A stretch of DNA of 64,000 bases from Chionis minor (GCA_013398295.1 VZSF01006823.1:537130-601129); one strand, 5' to 3'; positions 49,027 through 62,359 are shown, counted from the stretch's first letter. Notes: generated by a model not told the origin, from the sequence alone. Translations and numbers: made by a program.

Positions 49027-51129
49027 CTGCAGGGTAAAGTTTATTCCCCTCCTGTCAGTCTGAGTAACAAAGTAAGGACGCTATAATAAATGATGGCAGG
49101 AGCTGAAAAAGATGTAAGAGGATGGAGGAGAAATCATTAATCCAGTGCACCAACTCTGCTGCATCTGATAACAGCCAGCAGATACTGGACTGCCAGCACA
49201 TCGCTTTTATCCGCAGGTTTATCTCCTCATGTGCACTGTTTGTTTTGCTTAGGTTTTTTGTTTTGGTTTGGGTTTTTTTTCCCCCTCCAGCAGCTCTGAA
49301 TCTTGTCCCCTCTGTGAAAAGACTCTGGTAGAGAGGAGTACCCATCTTCAGCTCTGATCGTATCATCTTTATCTCCTGCAAAAAAGTAAGTCTTCCCTGA
49401 AAATCTGCCTCTGCTCCTTCCCTGACTGCGATCCGCTGCAGCTCCATAGGTAGCCCGTGGAAAACAGCTTAACAAGGTTACCACGGTGTCACACTGAAAG
49501 TAGCCAGCAACTCTTTTCAGTTTATTATTCGTGCTGTTAAGTATGACCTGGAAATTTGTATCGTTGTATAACCAGATGTCAGTCCCTTCAATCCCTACAA
49601 AGCAACCCTTTTTCTCCCCTTCCCCCTCCTTCGCTGGCTATCCAGAGAAATGAAAAGCCCACAACGTGAGTTCATGCTCCTGACAAGATGAGTATTGTCA
49701 GGAATATACAAGCTGTGGTTTTTCCTTTCTGCATCCTAAAAGTGGAGAAAAAAAGACCTTTGATGTATCCAAAGCTCTGTTATTCTTTTTCCTTCTTTGA
49801 GCTAATAAAAGGTATCATTATATTATCACACTTATGTCCCTTCCATGTTTATCCTGGCCCGTATTCTGCTCTGCAACAACAAGAACATAAAACATCCCAT
49901 GAGAAACTCTAGGTTAAGTTTATTTGACTTTTTTTTTTTTTAACATATGTTGTAATCAGGATTGTTTTGCTAACTTAGTTCACCGAGGTAGTTTTTGGTA
50001 AAGGCTAAGATTTGCTTAAGTGGCCAGAGAGAAAATACATGTGACTGGTTTATGCCTTGCCACCCTGAATTGTAATGTTTTGTTTATTATGACTTTGGGC
50101 ATGTTTTATTGGTGAGCGGAGAGGTCACAGCCTCGCATTTAGAACCTGTGTTTGTGCTTTATGGCTTCTGGGATTTGAAACCACAAGCAGTCGCTGAACT
50201 TTCTGGCTGCCTTAGGTAACTGTGTGATGTGACCAAGTGGCCAGACCGGGTCCTCTCCTCTGTCCTCAGCCTGCCAGGAGCAGAAGTGTGACGTTGGCCT
50301 GTGACCAGAGGTCTCCAAAAGAGCAGATAAGAAAGAGGAGGCTGAAACAGCCCCACCACAATGTCCTCACCTTGCCTCTCGCAGCCTCTCTTCTCCCCTC
50401 CCAGCCTCTTGCTCTTTTTAATGTTCTTAAATTAGGAGCTTTCTAGTCAATGTTTTCTTTTGGAAGTAAATGCGTTTGGAAATAAATACGTGTTCATATC
50501 CCACCTAGAAAATATTTCAAAGATACACCCAGCTTCTGTAGTGGTGGATCCCATTATAACAACTCAATAGAAAAGACTCTTCATTCTGCAGATGGAAAAA
50601 CGGGTTTGGGATGTATCCAATGCTTTGTATTTCCAAAGAAATCAGTGGTGGGAGAAAGGTGCCTTCACTTCAAGACGGTTTTCTAGCCTCAAACCTCTAA
50701 CTGAGAGCAATAGCATTGCCGGGTAGTACCTGGAGCTGTGGCAACCTTGGAAAGATTTGAGGTAGATTTGCTTTAAATCCGCTCAAACAAAGGGGGAGAA
50801 TTTCTCGTCTAAAGTGTTCAGTGAAGTGAGGGATGTTAAGGTGTATGAAGAACAGCCGTGTGCTAATTGTTGTGCTGTTTGATTTAAAAGCCGAGCAATT
50901 ATGGTATAACACAAACATGTATTTACTGCAATCAGTGGAATTGCAACGTTCCACCCTGGATGCTAAATGTTCAGGTGTTTTACTGCCATGTGTTTCACGT
51001 AGGGCCTGCGTCGGGGGTATTCAAAATGAGCTCGGTCTGAAGTTCTTCACGTACATTGTGTGTCCACGGCAGATGCCAAATTCGAAGCAGCGTCTAAGGG
51101 TAAATCAATTCTTGTTAACCTGATGGGTT

Positions 51130-51215
51130 GTATCTATTTTACAGCGGCCAAAACTGAGGCCCAGAGAATATATTGGCCACATCATGCCACTCAACCCACA
51201 GCAACCACCAGGATG
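51130..51215 (-). repeat. Possible second MIR-like SINE remnant (antisense)
   Basis: The stretch 'attttacagcggccaaaact' followed by 'gaggcccagagaa' (51136-51169) resembles the MIR reverse-complement core more weakly than the copy at 8770. Flanking similarity ('ttggccacatcatgccactc') is poor. It could be a chance match of about 30 bases. Confidence 0.4.
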
Positions 51216-52976
51216 ATGATTTTCTGCCACTCACTCTTAAATTCTGTTTATCTGATGATATTTGATGTCACTAATACTAACGGTAACAATGCTGGTGCTG
51301 CCGTTCCCTCCCAAAACAAATATTACAGTGAACCTCCTACAACAAACAATCCCTGTTGACCAACATTAACTGGTAAATCTCCTTTAAATTTTTCTAAATT
51401 CAGCACGTTCAGTTTCATCCCTCTGTTGGAAGACTCCTATTAAATACCATTTTTTCAAGGCCTTGGTGGGACGGGTAAAAGAACCGCGTCAGTCTGTAAA
51501 ATCACTCTGGGGAGATACCAGTTCAGTTCTCACCTCCAGTTATTTTGTTCTAGGTAGTGTGGAATAAGCTACTGAGGATCAGTTCTTTGACCTTTTTTTA
51601 GTGTTTTTTTTCTTGAAGAGAATAAACGCAGAGAAATTGACCTGCCTAAACCAAACGATCTCTTCAAATGTAGAATTAATACATTATAAATACAGTAAAA
51701 AATATGCTATCTCCTTGCCAAGAGGTGTATTTTTTCTTCCATTCTCTATGTTTTCTGGTATTATTTTTGTCATGGCCATTTACTAAATATATATATACAT
51801 TCCTCCTATTTACTTCAGTATCCAGCTTCAAGATTTCTTGTGGTTTCCCCAGAATTACACAAATAATTCATAGCTCAGCCCTCAGAGAAAAGATAGAGCT
51901 GAAAGGCACCCGAAGGGAGACATCACCCCCCTGGCTCCATAAGGGCAGGTGTTGATGGGCTGTCAGTGCTGGACTCGCTGGAGAGGTGCGGGGATTGATG
52001 GGGAGAATAATGAGTCCTCCGAAAGGTATTTACAGATTTTAACTTTCCTACTGTTTTCACAAGTGCCTCCAAAATGAAAACCAAGCAGTGTGTAGTCACA
52101 CAGAAAAGTAAGCGGCGATGTATAGATGAATGAAGGAAAAGTGGTTAAAAGCACAATGCTGTCCCAGCGCGGGGACTTCGGAGGAGGGAAGAGACTTAAC
52201 TACAGGGCAACAGGCATAAAAGCTGTTGTCTCCTGAGGAGATATTTGGGAACTTGGAATGCGAAGGAAATATCGTCTAGTACTGTGGAACAATGAAAGCT
52301 TTTTGGTACAGATTGGAATATTTTCACATTTGCTCCAGTTCTCTGCCTGATAACGCAGAGAACTTGCCCATCAGCCCGCAACGGGGAAGCTCTTTCCACT
52401 GGCCAGTGTACATTGGCAGCGATTCTGCTTCCCGCTCTGAGAACAACCCACCCTGCTGTGAGTTTAGCTTTGTTTGTTTTCCTTACCCCCCTAAGAGGAG
52501 GTTGTTCCCAAAAATGCTTATAGCCGATTCTCACTTCAGGTATATGTTCCTCCCATGGGTTCTGAAGCTGTGGTCTGTGGAGCATGAACAGCACAGGAAG
52601 GGCGTTCCTGCTGATAGCCACAACGAAACATTAGAAAATCACGCGATGATTGGCATCTTGGTGGAGAAGGGCAAATGTACAGCCTTACCCTTTCTTTATC
52701 AAACTGGGTCCAAGAGTTCAGCTCTGGCCATTGGGTACGTGCAGATCAATCATCACTGGGGTTTTTCCCCCGCTCCTATTTGTGCGTATTTATTCATTCC
52801 ATCTTTTTTCGATGCCATTTTGGGCGTGATCCTGCAAGCACCAGCTGGCATGGGTGTGCGATCGGTTCTCTAGTCTCCTAAAGTGCACGTGCTTCATGGC
52901 GAAGCAGCCATGAGCTCCGGTCTCCGCTGAACATTCCCGTTCCTCCTCGCGGCAAGGCAACGCTCTCAGGTACGTG

Positions 52977-52990
52977 CGTGTGTGTGTGTG
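52977..52990. repeat. Short (GT)n microsatellite
   Basis: A GT run of about 7 units. Confidence 0.8.
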
Positions 52991-53618
52991 GAGTGCGAGG
53001 AATGGCAGTTTGCTGGCCTGGAAGGAGACCAAGCGCTCGTCCCCTGGGTAAGCTGGCTTGCACGGTAAGTGGAAATTTTCATTATTTACCAACCGGTCAA
53101 AATGATTTTGTTATTGACAGAGGCTTCATTATGTCAGCCATTCCGTTCTTTGAAAACATGGTCAAAACAGAGAAAGTGTGGTGGCAGGGCGGGGGAAATT
53201 CCATTTCTTCCTAAATTGAGTGGAAACATCTTCAGGAAAATTAAAGAAAAACCCGAGAGAAGGAGAAGAGCAAAAGAAATAACTGTAGCCAAAGCCACTT
53301 TCCTTTTTCTTTTTCAATCTCCCTTCCAACATGCTCCTGGTAAAATCATTACAAAGGCCGTTTATTTTTAAAATTGAAAGATTGGGGAGAGTCATAATGA
53401 GATATTATGTGTAAAAGTTGCACATAAATTTCCTTCTGTCATATTTTGGGCTCGCCTAACGCATCCCCTTGGCAGGCCTGAGGGAAGCTGATCGCTTTAG
53501 TATAGATTGTGTGTGCTTCAATAATATTGCCCAAGGACAGAGCTACTGGGTGGCTGAGTTGGCTACATGCTGATTTAAAAATTAGCTGGGCTTTTATTGG
53601 CCACACTAAATTGCTCTC

Positions 53619-53627
53619 AAAAAAAAA

Positions 53628-53666
<39 letters not shown>
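53619..53666. repeat. Poly-A plus (GAAAA)4 tract
   Basis: A26 (53619-53644) followed by four GAAAA units. The lysine-rich open frames here are translations of this tract. Confidence 0.95.
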
Positions 53667-53667
<1 letters not shown>

Positions 53668-55416
53668 TTTTATACCAGAACGAAGAAGCATGTTTGGAGC
53701 AAGACTCTTCTCTCTTTCAGGAAACGCAATGTTTTTGCTCACTAGAGAGTTTTTTTCTTGTTTCTTGCCTTTATGGAGAGCCATGGAGAAAAGGCAATGT
53801 GATTGTAGTGTGTAATACAGAGAAAAAGTCCTATGTTGAGTCTTTGGTCTGTGGAGGCTTTCCTTATGGATCACCTTCCGCATATCTTAAGGATATGGAG
53901 TTGGACAGTACAATGTTAGGCCATAGCCTGGTCTTGGTTTGGGTCAAAGGCATCTGTCTTCCTTTTTTAAGTCCTAGGTTTTTTTGTTATATTGTTGAGT
54001 GATAGGGTGAGTTTGAAATTCACTGTCACAGCTGCAGTCTGGGATCTGCGTGCCGTCTCTCACTGGTGGGCTTGTCTTGAAGGCCATGGGAGTTGTGCCC
54101 GTTTTTTCTGTTGAATTTGGTGGGCCCTGGTTAAGATTTTATTTCTTTCTTCGCATTTTGTCTTCTTTGTCCCCATCTCTCTATTTCTGAGGTTTTAGTG
54201 CTTCCAGGATCTCAGCTGAGGGATCTCCACAGCTGCCCAGAGCTGGGGCATTTCCTTTCCCTTTCCTTTCTTGGTCTAAACCAGAAACTGGTTGTCAAGG
54301 AGGCAAAGACCATCAAAGTGCCCAAGAATAAATAGTAATTCATAACAGTCTTTGTTAATATTCTTAATTTAGAGCTCTGGAGTCCAAGTCCTAGCCACAT
54401 CTTCTCTGTGCTCCATTTTTTATGAAGCACTTGACCTATTTACTCACTTTTTGACCTAGCAGGCTAAGAAATATAAGATGGAAAAGACATGACCAAAATG
54501 ACAGGTTTAAATAAATAACTTTTAGTGTGGGAGAAGGCCAAATTCATTGTAGCTGTAAACATGTTTTTTTGACGCGAGCCAAATCTGTGTCCCCTTATAC
54601 TTTGGGCAAATCTGAGCGAATCTGAGCATTGCATCTAGCCTGCGTCTCAGTCCTGTGCCAAACAAAAAACTTAAACTGGAACTTGGAAAGCCAGTACTTT
54701 AGCTCAATCGGTTCAGATAATCATCCTCCAAACCAAACCTCCCAAGCTTGCCCTATTGGGAGTTATCGTTAATTAAATTAAGATTTCAGGCTTCTTCACC
54801 GATATCTTCATCTCTGGGTAGCAGCCTTGGGCGAGGTTGAGAGTGAAACTTGCTTCCTTCGCTTCAAGGCAGCTTTGCCTAAAATCAACTGCAGAATCAA
54901 AAGCACCAAGTGCAGCTATTAAAACTCCCTCACCACAAGCTGCTCTGCCAGCATTTCTGAACACCCGGTTCCTACAGGTAACCCAGCACGCTTTCATCTT
55001 GTGTGAATTGTAACAGAAGGCATCGGGGTTTATTAAAGAGTTTGTGTTACTAACGTGTCATACATCACGCCATTAATTAAGAGAAATTCCTTTTTCCCCA
55101 GTTGGGTAGCTACATAATGCTGCCAGCGTGTATATATTACCCGTGTCTCCCCACCCTGGCCTAACCCAAACGCTGCATGACTGATTGTACCCCCAAGAAG
55201 CTCCAGCCTCTTCAGGTAATTCCATTGCTGAGTCTCCAAAACCAAGGAATTAAAAGAAACCTCTGCGCTGGGCTCTGCTCCCCTTGTAATTAGTACCAGA
55301 GCGAGCGGAGTGAAGTGGGGTGCGGCGTGTACATGTGTTCCCAATCACAGCCCACACAATGAAAATGTTTTCTTTCTGGGACAATCTGAAGAAACCTCAC
55401 GGGGATCTGGGGCTTT

Positions 55417-55455
55417 TATATATATATGTGTGTGTGTGTATGTAATAATAATAAT
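55417..55455. repeat. Compound (TA)n(TG)n(TAA)n microsatellite
   Basis: An alternating TA run, then (TG)n, then ATAATAATAAT. Confidence 0.92.
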
Positions 55456-56148
55456 TATGCTCATTAGAAAGTTAACTCCAAAGCTCAGCGACGTGCTTTA
55501 AAAATTGGTGGGAGGGCCGGATGATGAGCCAAAAAATCCCAGCCCACGCACGACCTCTCGCATGGCTCCGGGTGTCCGGGGCAGCACTCGGAGTGGGACC
55601 AGCTGGGTCCCTGGGCTGACGCTCGCCTGCCTTCAGCTGGGGCTGGAGGGTTAAGATGGGCACGTCCTTCGCCCATTGTGTTTCCCACTGTGGGCAGCAC
55701 ATGGCAACTGGGTGCTTTTGTAATGTTTTTCCACCCAGCTTCCATCCCCCCCCCAGCAGTCACGGAGGGTTTCGTTTATCCAGGGTGGTCAAAGAAGCAG
55801 CACACACTCAGCCCCCCAGGGGTCTGTGCTTCTCACCAATGCTCTCCCTCCAAGTTCCTGAGGATCAGGGGCACATAATGGGATGCTGGACCGTTATTTT
55901 ACAGAGGGTAACAATATTCTCCCTCAGACTGAACCATAGGGTATAATTAGAGCTGTTCAGGAATTTTGTCATTAAAAGTCTTTTGGTTGGAAAATGCCAC
56001 TTCTTTGAAACAAAGTTTTCGGAGTAAAGGGGAACTCCACTTTCTTCTCTCAAAGAGGGACAAACTTTGGAATAACCGCTAGCCCTGGGTAAAGGAGAGC
56101 TGTGTTCAAGTCCCATCTCCAGTGAAAGTGCAAATTACTTATATAGAA

Positions 56149-56162
56149 CCCCCCCCCCCCCC
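56149..56162. repeat. Poly-C tract, C14
   Basis: Fourteen consecutive C residues. Confidence 0.95.
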
Positions 56163-56439
56163 AGCACTGTAAACTCATAGTGAAGGATTCTGTGCTCAGC
56201 CAGTACACGGACAAACGATAAAGCAAGGGTTTCAAAGAGAACCTCCCTGTCTGAGCAGGGATTCTTGATTATTTCTTATTTCTTAGGAAGCGTAACCAAG
56301 TTTAAGGACTTGTGTGGCTCTCAGAAGTGAGAGCGTTCCTTTCACAGGCAATATTGATACCCTGCGCAGGGAGGGGTAACCTGCAGAGGTACTTTCTGCA
56401 CCACCGGCGAGCGCAGGGTGCTTGTGAGAGGGAGACCTG

Positions 56440-56830
56440 AAGCTCTCTAGTCACAGACCTGCATACCGAAACTGGCCTGCAAGCAATTAATTAACAGCCT
56501 GGCATTATCAATGCATTACTAACTTGGTTAGTAAGGGCATTAACACAGATCCCACACACCGGTGGCTCACAATAACAATTCACTCCATCATGAAGATAAA
56601 ACTGCTCCGTTGGAGGTGGGATGCCTGACCTAATAAGCCATTAGGCTACATCCCACAAATAATAGCTCGCAGGTGAGCATCACTTTGGTACCCAGCGCTG
56701 GCTGCAATTATCTAATCCTGCCCCGCGGCAGCACTCCCAGGACTCACTCCAGAACGCCAGTCAGTCTTATTGCCGGGAACGGCAGAGCTGCAGATGTCCT
56801 ATAGAAATATCACTCTCTAGGTCACAATTT
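56440..56830. promoter_or_regulatory. Enhancer-like block with palindromic cores
   Basis: CAATTAATTAAC at 56484-56495 is a double homeodomain palindrome. It is followed by a perfect 8-bp inverted repeat, TTACTAAC / GTTAGTAA, at 56516-56534 with a 3-nt spacer. 'gcaattatctaatcctgccc' (homeodomain, GATA and OTX-like) lies near 56704. It is the densest motif cluster in the right half of the window. Confidence 0.32.
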
Positions 56831-58198
56831 GTCCTGGGCTGGATGGGGAAGCAAGGTGCGAGGAAAAGTGTTTGGAAGGCAAGTTAGGTTTCCAACCTCT
56901 ATGCAAATATAGAAAATATATAGAATATAACAAACTGGCCAGAGTAGACAACCATGCCTACTGGCAGAGTAGACTCCATTATGTTTGCTGAGCTCACCTC
57001 CTGAAATAATATATGAAAAAAAGGGGTTTTTTGTAAAGAATTTTGCTGCTGCTCAAGGCCTTTGGTTTATTACCTGATTGCTGCTGCAGTGAAATCTACC
57101 GAATACTCTGGGAAAGGCTGGCTTTGATGAATATTCAGATTTGAAGGAATTCTGGAAGAAATTACTGAAGTGGGGCTTTTCAGCATTTTCACGAGAAACA
57201 AAGAGAGCTTTGTTTCTCATTTGAAGGTGACTTTATGATTTGAAATTTTAATAGTGGTTTTTTTTTTTAGATAGGAAATAGTCAGATTCTGAAATATCTC
57301 TGTTGACTTGATATCATAATGGCATGTGTCATTTACAGTTATTACTGCAAAAGGAAAATATTTGAGATAATTCTTTTCAAAAAAACAAACATGGTGTTGA
57401 GAGAAGTGATTTGGAAATTTCAAGAAGTCTTGAATGTAGGAAAATCTTTTCCCTCCTTTTTCAAGTACCATTTGCTTGAATGCCATTTAATGTTTGGTTT
57501 ACATTTGGCTGAGTTTCTCCTGTTTTAAAGATTTTTAGTTTGCATTGACAAAAAAAAAAAAAAAGCTTGGAAGTTCATGTGGTGGCCACTGGGGACTTGT
57601 GCTACTGGCAAACGTTGCTAGGAGCTGCGGATCCAGGAAACCAGACACAGGGAATCTACTCCAAGAAACCCAGTTTTGGGCAAAGTCCAGAAATTGAAAG
57701 AGGGTGAGGAGATCCATGAGTCACTATTGTGGGGTCTGGGAATTTGGTGTGAAGGGGTACGGGAAATAAATGCCAGGGTTTGGGGACACTGTAGCAGAGA
57801 AAGCAGCCAGTAGTGATTAGAAGGATGAGTGTACCAGGACAGGGGGAAGAAACAACAAGTAGGGGGTTTTTATTGATATGAGTTTGTGCCAGTGCTGTAT
57901 TTCCAAGGGGACGGGGAGGCTGGGCTAACCCAATATGAGATGAAACAACAATGCCTGCTTTAATGCTTTCTTTCCCCCTAAAAGCCGTTTATTAGGAACT
58001 CATTTAAAATCATGTAATATGGGATGTCGGTTTGTTCAGCCTAAATTTTAGTATAGATGTCTGTATATGGGGAGCATCACTTCTGAGCTAAAATCACGTA
58101 TGAACTTTGCAAACCCTTTGGCTTCTCTTTGTAAACTTTCCCAGGTAGAAATGGTTCATTTTTAGCAATGGCCTCTTCTTTCTCTGTTTCATTTTCAG

Positions 58199-58600
58199 GT
58201 ACTCTTTGTGATCTGTTGCCAGGTCATCGGTTCACTAGTGTGGGAGTTTCCTTACGATGTGTAGGGAGACAAGGACAAACCTTCTGAGAAGACACCAATG
58301 AGCACACCAATTACCCACACTTCAGCTTTTAGGAACGTTTTCACACTAAGCTTGTTTTGATGCATGTAAATTTTTGCTCTAGATTTAGTCAGAAACAGAA
58401 CTCAATAAACTTGAGTTTAGCCCGAAATGAACATCTGAAGAAACAGACAGGTTCTGACACTGAGTCCCAGTCTGTAGCTGATGTTTGCGGCTGTGTCCAC
58501 TGTATCTCAAAACCAAATTGTAATTCATACCCGAATAGGCTCTTAGGATGCACAGAGCTAATATGAACTTTTTGCAATAAACCCTCAATGCTGAGTTTAG
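58199..58600 (+). other. Candidate terminal exon with poly(A) signals
   Basis: The acceptor is near ideal: an uninterrupted pyrimidine-rich run 'cctcttctttctctgtttca' followed by 'ttttcag', ending at 58198. The frame starting at 58199 is open for 21 codons to a TAG at 58262-58264 and reads V-L-F-V-I-C-C-Q-V-I-G-S-L-V-W, then E-F-P-Y-D-V, a hydrophobic tail. AATAAA hexamers lie at 58404-58409 and 58576-58581, suitable for cleavage shortly after. No obvious strong donor follows, which favours a terminal rather than internal exon. No family is recognised. The right boundary is only an estimate from the second hexamer. Confidence 0.3.
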
Positions 58601-59477
58601 TCTGATATTTTTAAACTTGGAAACAAAATCACCTGACTTGCACTTTCATAGACATAAAAAATGAGGCATTTCATACACGCAACTATATTTTCAGAAGTGT
58701 TTGTGCATTTGACCAGCCTATTTTGTGAGGACTTTTGCAGGAAGGACTGTGCAGATGGCCAGATCTGCAGCGCACACTCACTTTGGGAACATATTAACTG
58801 CTACTGAGCATGTGGATTAAGTGCACTTTTTGTGTGCACAATTAACCACTCCAAAATTTTGACGACAAAGGAATCGTTATGTTCCTGAAAATGTTTATTA
58901 TATAAATATTGTCCTTTCTGGTTCAGTAGTGTATTATTCTCATTCCTTTTGTACAGCCATAAAACTACCCCTGCTCTTGCTTTTCTGAACTGGTGTAACT
59001 GGCATGTGGAATGCAACAGCTGGTTAACTCTGCAATGATCCAAGAGCAGCAGAAGACAAGGAGTGCAGAGGGGGCTGCCTTCTTCTGCCAAGTGGAGAAC
59101 TAAGCAGCTGCTTTGTATTTTCACATGAACAAAAATGTTTGGTTAACTACTTCGCTGCCGAGGTACTGGGGATACATACTGGGCTATGGTTGCTGGCCCG
59201 CGGGGTTACTCGGCTTCAAGAGGCTTTAGTGATTCTCCTTTTGTTCCGAGTAGTGACTGACAGCATCTAGGACAAATGTTCCTGTCACAGGAGGAGTGAT
59301 TGTAGGGCAGTATCAAAACAACTTTATTTTCTCTCTATTGCATTAAGCGTGCCCATATGTGCAAAAATCTTCCTTTAAAAGAACATTCTTAAGATTGCAA
59401 ATGCTCAAAAGCTGTGAAATGCCAATGGAGAAATAAGCTTTCTGATCATCTTTAATTGTATAAAATAAGAAATTATA

Positions 59478-59665
59478 AAAGGATGGGGTGGAAGAGACCT
59501 TAAGATGTCATCCTGTTCTCCCTGGCTGAAGGCAGGATTGGCTCAATCATCTAACAGTTGTCAAACCTGTTCTTTAATGTCTCAAGTTCTCCTCATTTTT
59601 TCAGAAGTGTGGCTTTTTGGATCCTAGGGAGGTTGCATTAAACCTGTCCAGAACTGAAGATCTGC
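59478..59665 (-). repeat. Old CR1 LINE fragment (antisense)
   Basis: The + strand reads 'ggatggggtggaagagacct', then 'taagatgtcatcctgttctc', 'ggctgaaggcaggattggct', 'tcaaacctgttctttaatgt' and 'gggaggttgcattaaacctg'. This is the expected block order of the reverse complement of a CR1 3' region (start, 'ctgaaggcagga', 'aacctgttctta', 'cacaacctccct...aacctgttccag'). Divergence is high and the terminal ATTCTATG repeats are absent. The subfamily cannot be assigned by eye. Confidence 0.75.
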
Positions 59666-62359
59666 ATCTTATTATGATGGTGGTAAGGTGAACGAGGAAA
59701 CTACTGTTAATTAAAAGAAAAGTGAGATTCCTCTGTTTAAAGCAAGACTATGCGAAGTGATACTGAGAGTATTTTACTCTTCAAAGGAAATGCAGCCTGG
59801 AGAAACTGAGATAAGAATTACAAGGGCAGAAGTTGAACCCCATGTAGTATATTTGCATCCGATGTTGCTCCTGCTTTGCTGGTGCATGGATGCTGTGACG
59901 AGGGTAATTAGGAAGAGGCTAATGAAGAGTCTTAAGATGTTATGTCTGATGTGTGCTTCTGTACAAATAAAAGAGATGGTGGAGAGGAGGTGCAGTTGGA
60001 ATCTCAAAAAGAGGTTCTGGAGGAAGTAGAAAAGCTGCACTGCAAATATTCATGCTCCAGGCTCCAACTAGAAAAGGAACAAAGTTCATGAGACTGTGAA
60101 GTGCCAGACACCAGCCCATGGGTAAGGTGCTGGAGACCCAGCTTGTGTGGCCTGTGGGGGTGGTAGAAATGCTGACCTGCTGGCAACTCTCCTCCTTGGG
60201 AGAGGGAAAAGCTGGGACATGAGTCCCTGATGGGACGCAGCACTGGAACCTTGAACAGTCTGGAGCACAAGCCCGTGGTCGCTGTACTCGTGAAATTCAA
60301 TAGTAAATTAAATGGGTCTAATTGGGATGTGAAATACATTGTGTGTAACTTCGGGTGTCTGTGAGGGCGGGTGCTGACAGCAAGCTTGACAAAGTCAGAA
60401 GATTGCAGACGGGAAGGAAACATTTGCTTACAATATGATGTGAGGAAATGGGACGTGCGGCAGGGAATGATGAAACGCCAGGTTTCAAGCTGAGCATTTG
60501 CATTTATCTCCCCAACTTTGCTGTGTGCACTCTGATGTGCAGGGCAAGACCTGCTGAATCCTAGACAAAGACAAGGCAATTGGAGAGGGATCCAATTGCA
60601 ATGCTCAGTGCCTGTGCTTTGTCTTCTGTTTATTCATAGCCTTCTGTTTAAAGTCATCTTGGAGTTTAACTTGCTAAACAAACCTTTCTTATTCATTAGT
60701 CTTTCTGTTTTGAAGGATGGAGGGGGAGTGAAGCAAGGCGAGACTGATAAACAGGGTGAACTGTTTTGGGGAAGAGAGTGACTCTCTTTATAGAGATCGC
60801 AATTTCTTGAGGAATATGGACCCAGGAATATATTTAGGGAAACCAGGGGATTTGCAGCCAGACTGGAGTGGTCCAGCACAGCGGCTAGCAAGGCCAAGTG
60901 CCATGTCTAGGAAACTAACTTCCATACATCAGAAGAAAGGAAAGCAAACAGTAGATGAATGCTCTGGGTGGACCAAAGCTTCATGTCAGTGCCCAGTGAG
61001 TGGGCTGCAGGTAAAAGCGTTGCCAAGAGCAGCAGGAAGGACAAAACCATGGGACCCCAGACTCCTCCACTTTGGTAAGGTTGCAAAGCACTTAGTGAAT
61101 GAAGCCACGAACTGCAGGAGGTGGAAGTGGGTCTCCCGGAGGGGGCAGTGGGATGCGCTCCTGGACCTGCCTCTGCCATGGAGCTCTGGAGCAGGGCTGA
61201 GTAAATGGGCTGATCACAGCTTTCCCGGGATGTCAGGCATTGTGGGTCCCTGGTTTTCTGCAGGTCTAATAGGTTTGCTGTGGTTTGTGTCACAGGGATG
61301 CTGGGCCCTCACCTGCCCGGAGGTGTTGGAGAAGTGCTTTGAACCTAAGAACCGCCATGTAACTTCAACTCCAAAAATGTGTCTCCATTATCTCATCTCG
61401 GGCACACCAAACTCATGGTGACTTATCCTAGTCTTCATGCCTCAGGACCTCATCTTTTCCCATCCTCATTAGACTGCTCTGAAGAAACATCTGTGGGTAT
61501 TTGGGAAGCGTTTGGATGTCGTCGTGATGAGCCTATTGAAAAAACCGTGAGGAAATGAATAATTCTGTGCTTGATGAAGGGTTGATGAAGAGATGTGCCA
61601 TATATATATAGTGCATGAGGCCCTGTGTTTAGGCACATGAAACATAGAATATGGAGTAGCTGCTCCTTCAGAGAGCTTCCTCTATCCTCGAAAAGTTGAG
61701 AGGGCTTTGGAAAAAAATGGTCTATGACCAGCTAATGAAGGGGCTGAGTTGCAGCACGTTTGCCCCAGCAGCTCAGGGTGCTGCTTCCCACGATCTGCTG
61801 TGGTCAGCTGGGACCACCGCTCTGCCGTCCACCTCCTTTTTGACTGTGACACTGAGGATTTAGAGGCAGGAGCAGCCTGTGTCTAGTCAACCTTGCCCTA
61901 ATCAGGAAAAAGAACTTTCAAAGGGTGGTAATTTTCTTTTCCCAACATTAAGTAAAAAAATCCTAGTGGAGGGCCTGCTTACTTTCTCATAGTCCTTTCT
62001 TGCTCTGCCTTAGATGTGGAGATGTAACTCCAAAAGAGCCTGATCTTGCAAACATTTGGAAATCCTGGGTAATGTGATTTCCAGAAGTTGGTGTAGGGGT
62101 TTCTGTTGAAAACTGCAAGAGCCGTGTGTTCAAACACAGCGGTTCTGGATCATTCAATTCACACAGCTCCGTTATGCTCTGAGGAACAAAAATCTTTTTT
62201 TTCTTTTTTTTTAAATAACCCTGAGAAGTTGAACTGCTTTCTCGTCTCCCGACTTACCAAAATTGCTGTCGGAAGCAGTACTCAGAATGTCACAGTTTTC
62301 AGAAAAATGTTAAAGTATGTGTTTAGCTCTAGGTATACTTAGAAGCTTCTCTGAGGACT
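59666..62359. other. Stop-poor non-coding stretch
   Basis: Contains a 191-codon - frame (60004-60579) and, next to it, the window's longest + frame (221 codons, 60756-61421), itself overlapped by a 128-codon - frame. The predicted proteins show no domain, signal peptide or reverse-transcriptase motif I recognise. The stretch is richer in GC than its surroundings, which lengthens chance frames. Confidence 0.5.

Larger units (their letters stand above)
43460..58198. other. Non-coding stretch, no gene recognised
   Basis: About 15 kb. Contains microsatellites, a CpG islet, enhancer-like blocks and one weak MIR relic. The 193-codon + frame at 52292-52873 is overlapped on the opposite strand by a 141-codon frame and has no visible domain, so it is left as chance. 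Confidence 0.6.

Noticed and set aside
52292..52873. 193-codon + strand open frame.
   Set aside because: It is overlapped by a 141-codon - frame. The composition looks like translated non-coding DNA and no family is recognised.
52900..53075. Three donor-like sites (TCAG|GTACGT, TGG|GTAAGC, ACG|GTAAGT) in CpG-containing sequence.
   Set aside because: No consistent acceptor or open frame, and the region includes a GT microsatellite that creates spurious donors.
53509..53815. Lysine-rich open frames.
   Set aside because: They are translations of the poly-A/(GAAAA)n tract.
60756..61421. 221-codon + strand frame as a gene.
   Set aside because: No domain, promoter or splice support was found. 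It is kept only as a low-interest finding.
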